The position numbers and the translations under genes were made by a program. Below are positions 35,065-42,347 of a stretch of DNA of 64,000 nt, piece after piece (the stretch's first letter is position 1; each line of letters starts with the position of its first letter). The notes below the pieces were generated by a model that saw only the letters and a list, made by a program, of their open reading frames with translations, made no database searches and was not told the origin of the DNA. Source of the DNA: Marinobacter litoralis (GTDB lineage: Bacteria; Pseudomonadota; Gammaproteobacteria; Pseudomonadales; Oleiphilaceae); contig NZ_JAELVS010000001.1 in NCBI RefSeq assembly GCF_016427555.1, positions 1,240,001-1,304,000 of the forward strand, read 5' to 3'.

Positions 35065-35353
35065 AACTCTGAGTGCCGAGGAGCTTGGCAACAAGCTGCT
35101 TCAATCTGTTAAAGAGATGAAAGCTGGCAAAGCTGCTCGAGTCAGTCGTGTGGAGCCAAATGAAGTTGCAGAGGCGCGTGGCAAGACGGGCCTCACACAG
35201 CGGGAGTTTGCCGAGGTGCTTCATATTTCCCCGCGCACGCTACAGGAATGGGAGCAGGGGCGGCGTAAGCCTTCTGGGCCAGCAAAGGCGCTCATTGAGA
35301 TTGCTTTTCGTCATCCGGAGATTATTCGGGAAGGCCTCGAGCTCAGGGGTTAA
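35054..35353 (+). CDS. HigA-type antitoxin, XRE family
   Basis: A 99-aa protein. The C-terminal half is a helix-turn-helix (GLTQREFAEVLHISPRTLQEWEQGRRKPSGPAKALIEI). The N-terminal ~45 residues are the toxin-binding part. It neutralises the overlapping toxin and should repress the promoter at 34712-34739. The TAA stop lies inside the left core of attC-like site 4. Confidence 0.87.
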   Translation: MSNETLSAEELGNKLLQSVKEMKAGKAARVSRVEPNEVAEARGKTGLTQREFAEVLHISPRTLQEWEQGRRKPSGPAKALIEIAFRHPEIIREGLELRG

Positions 35354-35403
35354 CAAGCTGCTGTTGTCGGGCGCGCCTACGATGGCGCTCCGGCACGTTG
35401 ATC
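35348..35403 (+). repeat. attC-like site 4
   Basis: Left core GGTTAAC contains the TAA stop of the antitoxin; right core GTTGATC. GTCGGGCGCGCC pairs imperfectly with GGCGCTCCGGCAC around a short centre. 56 bases. Toxin-antitoxin cassettes ending this way are common in integrons. Confidence 0.55.
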
Positions 35404-35430
35404 TCTAAACAGCCCAACCATGAGTGTTCT

Positions 35431-35733
35431 ATGAAATTCCTAATCCTCGCCATTTTCGCCGCCATCACCGCCTTCCTAATCTGGCGCAGCAAACAAAACA
35501 CCGACCCCACCGAGCAAGCCTGCGCCATCGAAATCGGCAACCTGCTTAAAGCCAACCCAGATGCTAAACTGCAGGCTATTGCCGATATCTTCACGAAACA
35601 CGGTATTGCCCCTTCCCGCTGTAAGAACGTCGGCGCGATGGTCATGCCGCAGTTACGCAAAAATGGCCTGAAGCCGGAAGATGCGCGCATTGTGATGGGG
35701 CAGGTGAGGGCGGCTTACCCTCTCGTTCGCTAG
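35431..35733 (+). CDS. Small single-TM protein, unknown function
   Basis: A 100-aa protein with one N-terminal TM (about residues 2-17) and a soluble part with two cysteines (QACAIEIGNLL, SRCKNVG) and a helical C-terminus. No family recognised. The base composition is like the core genome rather than the AT-rich units upstream. The ATG at 35431 is preceded by no strong ribosome site. It is convergent with the MOSC gene. Confidence 0.6.
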   Translation: MKFLILAIFAAITAFLIWRSKQNTDPTEQACAIEIGNLLKANPDAKLQAIADIFTKHGIAPSRCKNVGAMVMPQLRKNGLKPEDARIVMGQVRAAYPLVR

Positions 35734-35750
35734 GGTGCTGTTCAGGCCAG

Positions 35751-36248
35751 TTAAGGTGAGGACAAAGCCTGCACTTCGTCGTCGAGTGTCACCTCGCCTC
35801 CTTCAACCACTCTCGCGGTAATCCCGCCGTGCCCGCGCATGGCGTTATAGCCACCGGGCCCAAGCGTTATCTCCATCTTGCTGCAGGGGTGGCATTGGCC
35901 AGTGTATTCCAACACCACGCTGCCTATCCGGAACATTTTGCCTTTCAGCGCCAGTAAGTTCAGGCCAGAGACGACTATGTTGCGCCGGAACACTTCGGGT
36001 TCTATGGCTTCTCGCTGAAGGAAGGAGCCAATGGCGTGCAGGTGTTCTTGCTGAATCAGGGTGACTTGGCGTTTGCTGGTTTCGCGCCCGGCGAATCGGT
36101 CGCCTTCCAGGCCTTTGCCCGGGGTGATTGCCACGCGCTCGATTGCCTGCATAGGCTCGCCGCGAGCGGGGCGGGTGCCAATCCATTCCACGCGTCCGCG
36201 TTGGGGCAGGGTATCTAGCAGGGTTTGTAGTGGGGTTGGTTCAAGCAT
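35751..36248 (-). CDS. MOSC domain-containing protein
   Basis: A 165-aa protein consisting of one MOSC domain: GLEGDRFAG near the N-terminus, a QEHL helix, FRRNIVVSGLNLLAL and the conserved Cys in TGQCHPCSKME. MOSC domains transfer sulfur or bind molybdenum cofactor; stand-alone proteins often detoxify N-hydroxylated bases. The start overlaps the upstream deoxyribosyltransferase gene by 8 bases, so both are co-expressed, perhaps in nucleobase salvage. Confidence 0.85.
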   Translation of the reverse strand: MLEPTPLQTLLDTLPQRGRVEWIGTRPARGEPMQAIERVAITPGKGLEGDRFAGRETSKRQVTLIQQEHLHAIGSFLQREAIEPEVFRRNIVVSGLNLLALKGKMFRIGSVVLEYTGQCHPCSKMEITLGPGGYNAMRGHGGITARVVEGGEVTLDDEVQALSSP

Positions 36249-36786
36249 GGGCCAGTGCTCGCACGCAGTTGCGAAACAGCGCCGCCGAGAAAAACCGGTG
36301 TTCCCCGGGCTGTTCTGCCACCAGTAGCTGGCCGCCGGATTCGTGGATGCCGCCTTCGATCATCAGGTTATCGCTCATTTCGAAGTCCTCAATGGCGTGG
36401 CCATGTTCATCTTGATCGGCAGCACCGGCGCGGTCGCGATAGTTCCGGCTGTCCAGAGTAAACCCCAAAGCGGGTTTGCCTTGGCCAATCATATAGCCGA
36501 CTTCAAACACGGTGCCCGGGTCTGCGCTGATGCCTCGAAACGGCGTGAGGTTGGCAATGATGGCATCGCAGCTGTCCATCAGTTCGCGGTTAGCCTGGTA
36601 GATTCGGTGGCCGCGTTCGGGTTTGGCTTCGTTTTCTGAAAACGTCAGAGCGGTGTCCAGCGGGTCTACGCCTTCATATCCGGCTTCCTGAAGTATGCGC
36701 TTTTTCTCGGCCACGATGGCCTTGTGTTCTTCGACGGGGAAGAACACTTCGGGGCCGGCGAGGTAGATGCGTTTTGGTGATGTCAT
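36241..36786 (-). CDS. Nucleoside 2-deoxyribosyltransferase family protein
   Basis: A 181-aa protein: IYLAGPEVFFPVEEHKAI at the N-terminus, a DPLDTAL segment, DSCDAIIANLTPFRGISADPGTVFEVGYMIGQGKPALGF with the catalytic Glu. It matches the N-deoxyribosyltransferase/nucleotide hydrolase fold that cleaves or exchanges the N-glycosidic bond. Residue specificity (transferase or hydrolase) cannot be set from sequence. Operon with the MOSC gene. Confidence 0.85.
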   Translation of the reverse strand: MTSPKRIYLAGPEVFFPVEEHKAIVAEKKRILQEAGYEGVDPLDTALTFSENEAKPERGHRIYQANRELMDSCDAIIANLTPFRGISADPGTVFEVGYMIGQGKPALGFTLDSRNYRDRAGAADQDEHGHAIEDFEMSDNLMIEGGIHESGGQLLVAEQPGEHRFFSAALFRNCVRALAHA

Positions 36787-36906
36787 GTGACCCTCGGCTC
36801 TTATTTCGGTTGATGAGCCAGTTTACGTGCCCAGTGCTGCTTTGTGGATAGGTCTGCAATTCACCACTGAATGAATGCGTTTCTTTCTATCTGGTGGTGC
36901 ATCGTC

Positions 36907-37012
36907 CATTTTTGCATCAAGTTTCCCGAAGCCGCGTGGTACGGGGCTTATGATGGGTTAACCCTAGGTTCCCAACACAGTTATCCACAGGTTTTGTGAG
37001 TAAAGTGCACGG
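36907..37012. repeat. DnaA-box intergenic repeat, copy A
   Basis: One of three ~105-base repeats sharing TTTGCATCAA, a variable stem ending in GGCTTATG, GGTTAACCCTAGGTTCCCAAC, then the DnaA box TTATCCACA (36981-36989), TTTTGTG and GTAAAGT. It lies between the deoxyribosyltransferase gene and the small secreted-protein gene. Confidence 0.8.
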
Positions 37013-37085
37013 AGGATTTGAGTTCAGCGGCCCGTGGATGCTTGCTCGTCTATACTCAACAGGGGCGTGTGAATAAGGGGGAGCT

Positions 37086-37331
37086 ATGATGCGTTATCTT
37101 GCGGTTCTGTTATTCACTGTGTTTTTTGCGAGCAGCGTTTTCGCCAGCCATTGTCCTACGCTGATACACAAGATTGATGAACAACTGAAGATGGTTCAAC
37201 TGGACAGTGCAACGGAAACCCGAATCAAGGAACTCCGGGATAGGGGGCAGGCGCTGCACAACCAGGGTAAGCACGCCGAGTCGGTAAAGGTGCTTAATAA
37301 AGCGATCGATGAACTGGACGCTGCGATGTAA
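37086..37331 (+). CDS. Small secreted helical protein, unknown function
   Basis: An 81-aa protein with signal peptide (residues 1-20, VFA-SH). The mature ~60 residues are helical and charged, with one Cys and a tetratricopeptide-like end (RDRGQALHNQGKHAESVKVLNKAIDELDAAM). GGGGGA lies 6 bases upstream of the ATG. A relic of its last eight codons exists at 38147-38173. Function unknown. Confidence 0.65.
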   Translation: MMRYLAVLLFTVFFASSVFASHCPTLIHKIDEQLKMVQLDSATETRIKELRDRGQALHNQGKHAESVKVLNKAIDELDAAM

Positions 37332-37444
37332 CGTTTCCAGTACGCTTGGCCAGTTCGCGTCCGCCTGCTGAATGAATCTTTCGAGGTCTGCCAGCCATAG
37401 GTTTTGAAGAGTCTGGTAGTAGTTCAGGAGCAGGCGGTCGTCCC
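37332..37444 (-). pseudogene. Truncated remnant of the YHS-domain gene (C-terminal part)
   Basis: On the minus strand this stretch translates to DDRLLLNYYQTLQNLWL, then a short divergent part and FIQQADANWPSVLE. The intact YHS protein at 38174-38617 ends with DDRLYLNYSQSIQDRWL, ... FIQQANANWPTVLE. The stop codon is changed and no upstream part of the gene remains (similarity stops at the Arg before DDR). It abuts the stop of the small secreted-protein gene just as the relic and intact copy abut at 38173/38174. Confidence 0.85.
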
Positions 37445-37545
37445 TATTGCCTCCGCACGACGGTCCCGCAGCTTATCGCGTTGCTTGATTTCTCTTCTTA
37501 TGCCCTGATTATTCCTACAACTAACCAATCAGAGGCAGATGCATC

Positions 37546-37983
37546 ATGACTAACGTTCGACACCTGGTGTGTCCCCATTGCGACAAAGTGAACCGTGTAC
37601 CTGCCGACAAGCTGTCAGCCGGCGGCAATTGTGGTGCCTGCAAACAACCGCTGTGGCCAGATCAGATTCTGGAGTTAACGGAACAGAGCTTTGCTGCACA
37701 CACGAAACGCAGCGATGTGCCTGTGCTGGTGGACTTCTGGGCCAGTTGGTGTGGCCCGTGTAAAGCGATGGCCCCCCAGTTCGAGCTGGCTGCGAGAGAT
37801 TGGAATGGGAAAGTCCGCTTTGCCAAGCTGAACACCGAACAAGCGCCTGGGCCAGCCGGTCAGTCTGCGATTCGCAGTATTCCTACCGTGATTTTGTTTC
37901 AGAACGGCCGGGAAGTCGCCCGCCAAAGCGGTGCCATGAATCAGGGGCAGATTAATCAGTGGCTGCAATCGGCAACCCGGTAA
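37546..37983 (+). CDS. trxC: Thioredoxin 2 (TrxC), zinc-binding
   Basis: A 145-aa protein: N-terminal zinc ribbon with Cys9, Cys12, Cys29 and Cys32, then a thioredoxin domain with WCGPC (Cys69/Cys72) and cis-Pro in SIPTV. This two-domain layout is diagnostic of TrxC. It reduces cytoplasmic disulfides, often under oxidative stress. It sits between the two arms of a duplicated segment. Confidence 0.94.
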   Translation: MTNVRHLVCPHCDKVNRVPADKLSAGGNCGACKQPLWPDQILELTEQSFAAHTKRSDVPVLVDFWASWCGPCKAMAPQFELAARDWNGKVRFAKLNTEQAPGPAGQSAIRSIPTVILFQNGREVARQSGAMNQGQINQWLQSATR

Positions 37984-38018
37984 ATGACAGCGTTGGCGCT
38001 ATGCTCGCCAACTTGCCT

Positions 38019-38122
38019 GTTTTAGCATCAATTTCCCGGAGCCCCTGTGACACGGGGCTTATGCAAGGTTAACCCGAGGTTCCCAACACAGTTATCCACA
38101 GCTTTTGTGCGTAAAGTTCGTG
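38019..38122. repeat. DnaA-box intergenic repeat, copy B
   Basis: Second copy, with TTTAGCATCAA, a perfect AGCCCC/GGGGCT stem, GGTTAACCCGAGGTTCCCAAC and DnaA box TTATCCACA at 38092-38100. It starts about 35 bases after trxC and is followed by relic sequence and the YHS gene. Confidence 0.8.
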
Positions 38123-38146
38123 GCAGTTTGGCGTTTTTCTGCCTGG

Positions 38147-38173
38147 ATCGACGAGCTGTACGCTGCGATGTGA
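38147..38173 (+). pseudogene. Relic of the 3' end of the small secreted-protein gene
   Basis: Reads IDELYAAM-stop, nearly identical to the end of the intact gene (IDELDAAM-stop at 37305-37331). The rest of the gene is missing. It lies directly against the stop of the YHS gene, mirroring the intact arrangement at 37331/37332. Confidence 0.75.
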
Positions 38174-38617
38174 CTATTCCAGGACAGTCGGCCAATTGGC
38201 GTTCGCTTGCTGAATGAACCCATCGGGATTCTCCAGCCATCGGTCCTGTATGGACTGACTGTAGTTTAGGTACAAGCGGTCGTCCCGGATGGTCCAGTGT
38301 TGTGGATCACCTTTCGCAAGGTAGCCTTGGGCGACTGCCCAGGCGCAGTAGCCGCCATAGGCGGGGGCGAAGTATTCGGGGTTGGCCTCGAAACGCGCCA
38401 GGTTTTCCGCGTTCGCGAAGCGCCAAGTCACGCCTTGAAACTCGGTGGTGTAGTCGCCCGAGCCTTTTGTGGCTTTTCCCGTCTCGAAGTAACTAACGGT
38501 GTCGTAGCCGCCCGCGCCTGTGTTACTCAGCAGGCCGGTGTAAACGGCAGGTTCCGCGGCATAGGTATCGGTCGTGAATAGAAGCGCGAAGGTGATGAAT
38601 GCCAGTCGTGTGCTCAT
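38174..38617 (-). CDS. Exported YHS-domain protein
   Basis: A 147-aa protein with signal peptide (residues 1-20, TYA-AE). A YHS-like domain follows: GGYDTVSYFETGKATKGSGDYTTEFQGVTWRFANAENLARFEANPEYFAPAYGGYCAWAVAQG. Such secreted YHS proteins may bind metal, though the usual two Cys of YHS are reduced to one here. I start at 38617, where GAGGAA lies upstream; the longer frame has no signal. A decayed paralogue remnant is at 37332-37444. Confidence 0.82.
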   Translation of the reverse strand: MSTRLAFITFALLFTTDTYAAEPAVYTGLLSNTGAGGYDTVSYFETGKATKGSGDYTTEFQGVTWRFANAENLARFEANPEYFAPAYGGYCAWAVAQGYLAKGDPQHWTIRDDRLYLNYSQSIQDRWLENPDGFIQQANANWPTVLE

Positions 38618-38776
38618 GTCGGTTTCCTCGAAGAGCGGGAGGCGTTGCCCGAGCGGTGTATTTATCTTCCCGGTTGCTCGGTTTGACCGGCAGCGGTTAG
38701 GCATGTTCCCGCCGTTGGTCATGTTGCCGCTGTTGAGACGGATTCTCTATATCCATATAGCCTTCATATATAGGCC

Positions 38777-38882
38777 ATTTTTGCATCAAATCTTTCGAGC
38801 CCTTGCGCCACAAGGCTTATGGCGGTTTAACCCTAGGTTCCCAACAATCTTATCCACAGCTTCTGTGCGTAACGTACGTGGG
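38777..38882. repeat. DnaA-box intergenic repeat, copy C
   Basis: Third copy, with TTTGCATCAA, a CCTTG/CAAGG stem at the position of copy B's stem but of different sequence, GGTTTAACCCTAGGTTCCCAAC and DnaA box TTATCCACA at 38850-38858. It lies about 100 bases upstream of gltP, in the 38618-38980 intergenic region; the rest of that region shows only an AT-rich stretch near 38740-38775. Confidence 0.8.
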
Positions 38883-38980
38883 AATACCGGTTTACCCATA
38901 GCCTGCCGCTGACCAGAATCCACCGCCTTACGTATTTAATCGCTTGCTCATTAACGGGCCAGGGTTTAACGGGAGCCCCT

Positions 38981-40243
38981 ATGAAAGCTGTACTTGATGT
39001 TTATCTGAAGTCTTCACTGGTGCTGCGCATTGGCATTGCGTTGGTTCTGGGTTTGGTGGTCGGCCTTGTCGGCGGGCCGGTGGTGGCCGAATGGTTGAAT
39101 CCGCTCGGGGAGCTGTTGCTGAAGCTGTTGAAGTTTCTGATCGTGCCGATTGTGCTGTTTACCCTGATGGTGGGCATCAATCAGGCCAACCTTTCCAGCA
39201 TGGGCCGTGTCGGCCGGAAGCTGCTGGGTTTCTATGTGCTGACTTCGGCGCTGGCCATTGTGGTGGGGCTGGCAGTGGCTTCCTTATTCGAGCCCGGTAA
39301 TGGTCTGGAATTATCGTCGTCGGCCACCGTCGAGGTGCCGGATAACCCGGGCTTTGTACAGGTGCTGTTGAACATTGTGCCTGCCAATATTGTGGAAGCG
39401 TTTGCCAAGCCGAACCTGCTGGGGATTATTTTCACCGCGATTGTGTTTGGTGTGGCCCTGCTGAAACTGCGGGAGTCAGATGCTCACCGCGAATCGGCGG
39501 AAAAGTTGTACGGCGTGGTGTCTGGCCTGAACGATGTCACTATGAAGGTGATGTCTGGGGTTCTCCAATACGTGCCGATTGGCGTGTTTGCGATTGTTGC
39601 CAGTACCGCCGGTGCGCAGGGTATGGCGACGATACTGGCGCTGGGCGATATGGTGTTGGTGTTGTACATCGCTCTGGCGGTGCAGCTGCTGGTTTACGGA
39701 GTTCTGATGCGCCTGAATGGTGTTAGCCTACGCGACTTTATTCGTGAAGCACGGGCACCGGTCGCCACGGCCTTCGCGACCCAGAGCAGTTCCGGGACTC
39801 TGCCATTGACGCTAAACGCAGCCCGTCGTATGGGAATCCCGCAGCGTATCTATGGTTTCAGCTTGCCGTTGGGTGCCACCATCAATATGGATGGCGCGGC
39901 GATCCGTATTGCCATTTCCGCTGTGTTTGCGGCCAATGTGGTGGGGATGCCCTTGGATTACGTCACCATGCTGGAAATCGTCCTGATCGGTACGTTGGCT
40001 TCTATCGGTACCGCCGGTGTGCCGGGCGCGGGTATTGTTATGATTGCCACGGTGTTTGCCCAGGTGGGATTGCCCATTGAAACCGTGGCCTTGCTGGTAT
40101 CGATTGATGCTCTAGTTGGTATGGGCGCCACCGCCATGAATGTCACCGGGGATCTGGTGGTTACCTCGGTGATTGGCCGTTCCGAGGAGAAGCACGAATC
40201 GGTGCCGGAAAGCTCGATGGAGCTGGAGCAGCAGTTGTCTTAG
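38981..40243 (+). CDS. gltP: Dicarboxylate/amino-acid:cation symporter (DAACS, GltP-like)
   Basis: A 420-aa membrane protein with about eight TM helices and two re-entrant loops. It has the family signatures SSSGTLPLTLNAAR (Ser-rich HP1 tip), GATINMDGAAI (TM7 NMDG, sodium and substrate site) and GTAGVPGAGIVM (HP2). It couples uptake of glutamate, aspartate or C4-dicarboxylates to Na+ or H+. Substrate choice is not set by what I see; the gltP name is by family. Confidence 0.87.
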   Translation: MKAVLDVYLKSSLVLRIGIALVLGLVVGLVGGPVVAEWLNPLGELLLKLLKFLIVPIVLFTLMVGINQANLSSMGRVGRKLLGFYVLTSALAIVVGLAVASLFEPGNGLELSSSATVEVPDNPGFVQVLLNIVPANIVEAFAKPNLLGIIFTAIVFGVALLKLRESDAHRESAEKLYGVVSGLNDVTMKVMSGVLQYVPIGVFAIVASTAGAQGMATILALGDMVLVLYIALAVQLLVYGVLMRLNGVSLRDFIREARAPVATAFATQSSSGTLPLTLNAARRMGIPQRIYGFSLPLGATINMDGAAIRIAISAVFAANVVGMPLDYVTMLEIVLIGTLASIGTAGVPGAGIVMIATVFAQVGLPIETVALLVSIDALVGMGATAMNVTGDLVVTSVIGRSEEKHESVPESSMELEQQLS

Positions 40244-40300
40244 AGCATCCGGACCGCAGCTGGCTATAATGTCGTACTTTTAACCGTTGCAGAGAATTTT

Positions 40301-40780
40301 ATGCAAATCGAAAAGAATAAAGTGGTTTTGTTCCACTACAGTGTGCGTGATGAACAGGACAACGTTGTTGAAACCTCCCGTGGAGGTCTGCCGAATGCTT
40401 ACCTGCATGGCCACGGCGGTGTTATCCAAGGTTTGGAAGAAGCCCTTGAAGGCCGCGAAACGGGCGAAGTTTTCAGCGTAACCATCAGCCCGGAAAAAGC
40501 CTATGGGCCCCGCAAACCGGATGCCATTCAACGAGTGCCGGTGAAGCATTTGATGGGAGCCAAGCGCTGGAAGAAAGGCATGGTTGCGCAAGTTCAAACC
40601 GAGCAGGGCCCGCGCCATGTGGTGGTTGCCAAGGTCGGTCTTAAGTTTGCGGATGTGGACACCAATCACCCGATGGCCGGTAGAACCCTGACCTTCGATA
40701 TCGAGATCATCGAAGTGCGCGATGCCGATGCCGAAGAGATTGCCCACGGCCACGCCCATGGGCCGGGTGGGCATCACTGA
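40301..40780 (+). CDS. slyD: FKBP-type peptidyl-prolyl isomerase SlyD
   Basis: A 159-aa protein: FKBP core (KVVLFHYSVRDEQ, GLEEALEGRETGE, EKAYGPRKPDAIQRVP) with the IF chaperone insert after about residue 70, and a short His-rich tail (HGHAHGPGGHH) that binds nickel. SlyD is a cytoplasmic folding factor and nickel carrier. A TATAAT box at 40265-40270 lies at a suitable distance upstream. Confidence 0.92.
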   Translation: MQIEKNKVVLFHYSVRDEQDNVVETSRGGLPNAYLHGHGGVIQGLEEALEGRETGEVFSVTISPEKAYGPRKPDAIQRVPVKHLMGAKRWKKGMVAQVQTEQGPRHVVVAKVGLKFADVDTNHPMAGRTLTFDIEIIEVRDADAEEIAHGHAHGPGGHH

Positions 40781-40783
40781 GTC

Positions 40784-41287
40784 GTGTCTAGCTCTGATTG
40801 GCGTGAAGAGCGTCCGGTTGAATTTGAACGGCGGCGGGCATTCTTTATGGCGGCGGGTGGCCCCGTTGTTTTGAATAAACGCACGAAGGTTGAGCGGGTG
40901 CCTTGCCCTTGTTGCGGCTATCCAACGCTGAAGCAAAGAGGGCGTTACGAAATCTGTTGTCTTTGTATTTGGGAGGACGACGGAGAAGACGATGACAACA
41001 CCCACCAGTGGGGCGGTGGACCAAATGGCGAGTACACTCTGACCGAAGCAAGGGCTAATGTGCGGGCGTTTGGCACTATGTATAACCCCAAACGCAACAC
41101 CACGCTGACCGGTAACGATGGTCCAGAGGTGGTAAGTTTGAAACAGGAATTACGAGCCTTGTTTGATGGTTTACTGTCCTTGCCTGACAATGAGCGCGCT
41201 AGCCATTGGAAGAGCATTCTTGATAAAGAGCGAGCGTTGCGAAAAGCTGAACAGCGGCAGATGACACTTGCGCGTGGGCGTGGTTGA
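40784..41287 (+). CDS. CPCC family cysteine-rich protein
   Basis: A 167-aa protein starting at a GTG 3 bases after slyD. Residues about 40-90 hold the CPCC domain: CPCCGYPTLKQRGRYEICCLCIWEDDGEDD, with paired cysteines that should bind metal, followed by GGPNGEYTLTEARANVRAFG. A charged helical C-terminal region follows. Function of the CPCC family is unknown. Confidence 0.8.
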   Translation: MSSSDWREERPVEFERRRAFFMAAGGPVVLNKRTKVERVPCPCCGYPTLKQRGRYEICCLCIWEDDGEDDDNTHQWGGGPNGEYTLTEARANVRAFGTMYNPKRNTTLTGNDGPEVVSLKQELRALFDGLLSLPDNERASHWKSILDKERALRKAEQRQMTLARGRG

Positions 41288-41396
41288 ATATGTGCACAGA
41301 ATAAAAACATAAAACAAAACTGTGTGTGACGGTTTTAGGGTATAACAGTCCGTTACTCACGTCAGTTGCATACTGGACACTTGGCCTAATAAAAAA

Positions 41397-42347
41397 ATGA
41401 CAAGCTCCCGAGTTGTTTCTGTTTTGCTCGCCCTTACCTTGTTTGCACTGACGGGCTGCGGCACTACCCATTCACACACGCGTAATGGTGTTTCGCAGGT
41501 TGAGGCTTGGCAGCCGGAATACGAAGCCAAGCAGACTTCGGTTAAGGATGTAACCTTTAAATCGTCGACATTGTTCGTGGGCGATGGCTGGTATGTGATG
41601 GAACTGGAACAGACGTATCTGGTTCAAAAAGTGCTCTACGACCAGCCGGTTTACTATTCTCGGTACAGTAAAGAACCGAATCTCTTATACATTCTGAATC
41701 CATTTCTCTGGCTCATCTGCCTTGATACGCCCTCCGAATGTTTTGGCCGAGAGGGGGAGTGGTCTGGCCCTTACGATAATGGCGACAAGACCGTAGCTCG
41801 AGTCATCGATCAGGAGTCGCGTTCCGGTTACCTTGCTCATCCGTCTGCTGAATTGAAGGTTTCGGTAGTCGCAAGCAATCAGGCACGGGAGTGGCATGAG
41901 ACGTTTCAGCCGCGCATATCTGGTGGCAAGGCTTCGATTAATCTTAAAGAGGCGCTGGAAAGCGCTCCGTTTAAGCCCACATCTGTCGTTGTTCATGGAG
42001 AATTGCGCGCGGGAGATGTATCTACCTCCCACACTTCTCTTTACAAGCAAGCAACACTTGACCGCCTCAATCTTTTTTCTGAAAGCTGGCTGAGCAAGCC
42101 GGAACTGTATACCCATTACGTTCACCAGATCCGCTCGTGTATGAATGAGTCTGACTACAAATGTGCGGTTCAGCAGTTCTTCAAGATTCAGGCGTTGAGG
42201 GTTCAGCTACCGGATACCTTCTATTTTCATTTTGCCAAGGCCCTGTCCCGGGTCGGGGACACCGATAATGCCCGCAAAGCTGCTCAGATGTATCTAAAGG
42301 ATTCTCGCCATATGGCTTATGCGGCTGAAGCGGAGGCTTACCTATGA
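41397..42347 (+). CDS. Predicted lipoprotein with Sel1/TPR-like tail, unknown function
   Basis: A 316-aa protein with lipobox LTGC (Cys21). The middle region has a short hydrophobic segment (ILNPFLWLICLDTP, about residues 97-110). The C-terminal ~70 residues look like a helical repeat (YKCAVQQFFKIQALRVQL, FHFAKALSRVGDTDNARKAAQMYL). No family recognised. It overlaps the next gene by 4 bases, so the two are coupled and probably act together in the envelope. Confidence 0.65.
   Translation: MTSSRVVSVLLALTLFALTGCGTTHSHTRNGVSQVEAWQPEYEAKQTSVKDVTFKSSTLFVGDGWYVMELEQTYLVQKVLYDQPVYYSRYSKEPNLLYILNPFLWLICLDTPSECFGREGEWSGPYDNGDKTVARVIDQESRSGYLAHPSAELKVSVVASNQAREWHETFQPRISGGKASINLKEALESAPFKPTSVVVHGELRAGDVSTSHTSLYKQATLDRLNLFSESWLSKPELYTHYVHQIRSCMNESDYKCAVQQFFKIQALRVQLPDTFYFHFAKALSRVGDTDNARKAAQMYLKDSRHMAYAAEAEAYL

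Noticed and set aside
36981..38858. Replication origin suggested by three perfect DnaA boxes
   Set aside because: Boxes are parts of a dispersed repeat about 760-1110 bases apart, there is no AT-rich unwinding region beside them, and no dnaA/dnaN/gyrB genes are near.
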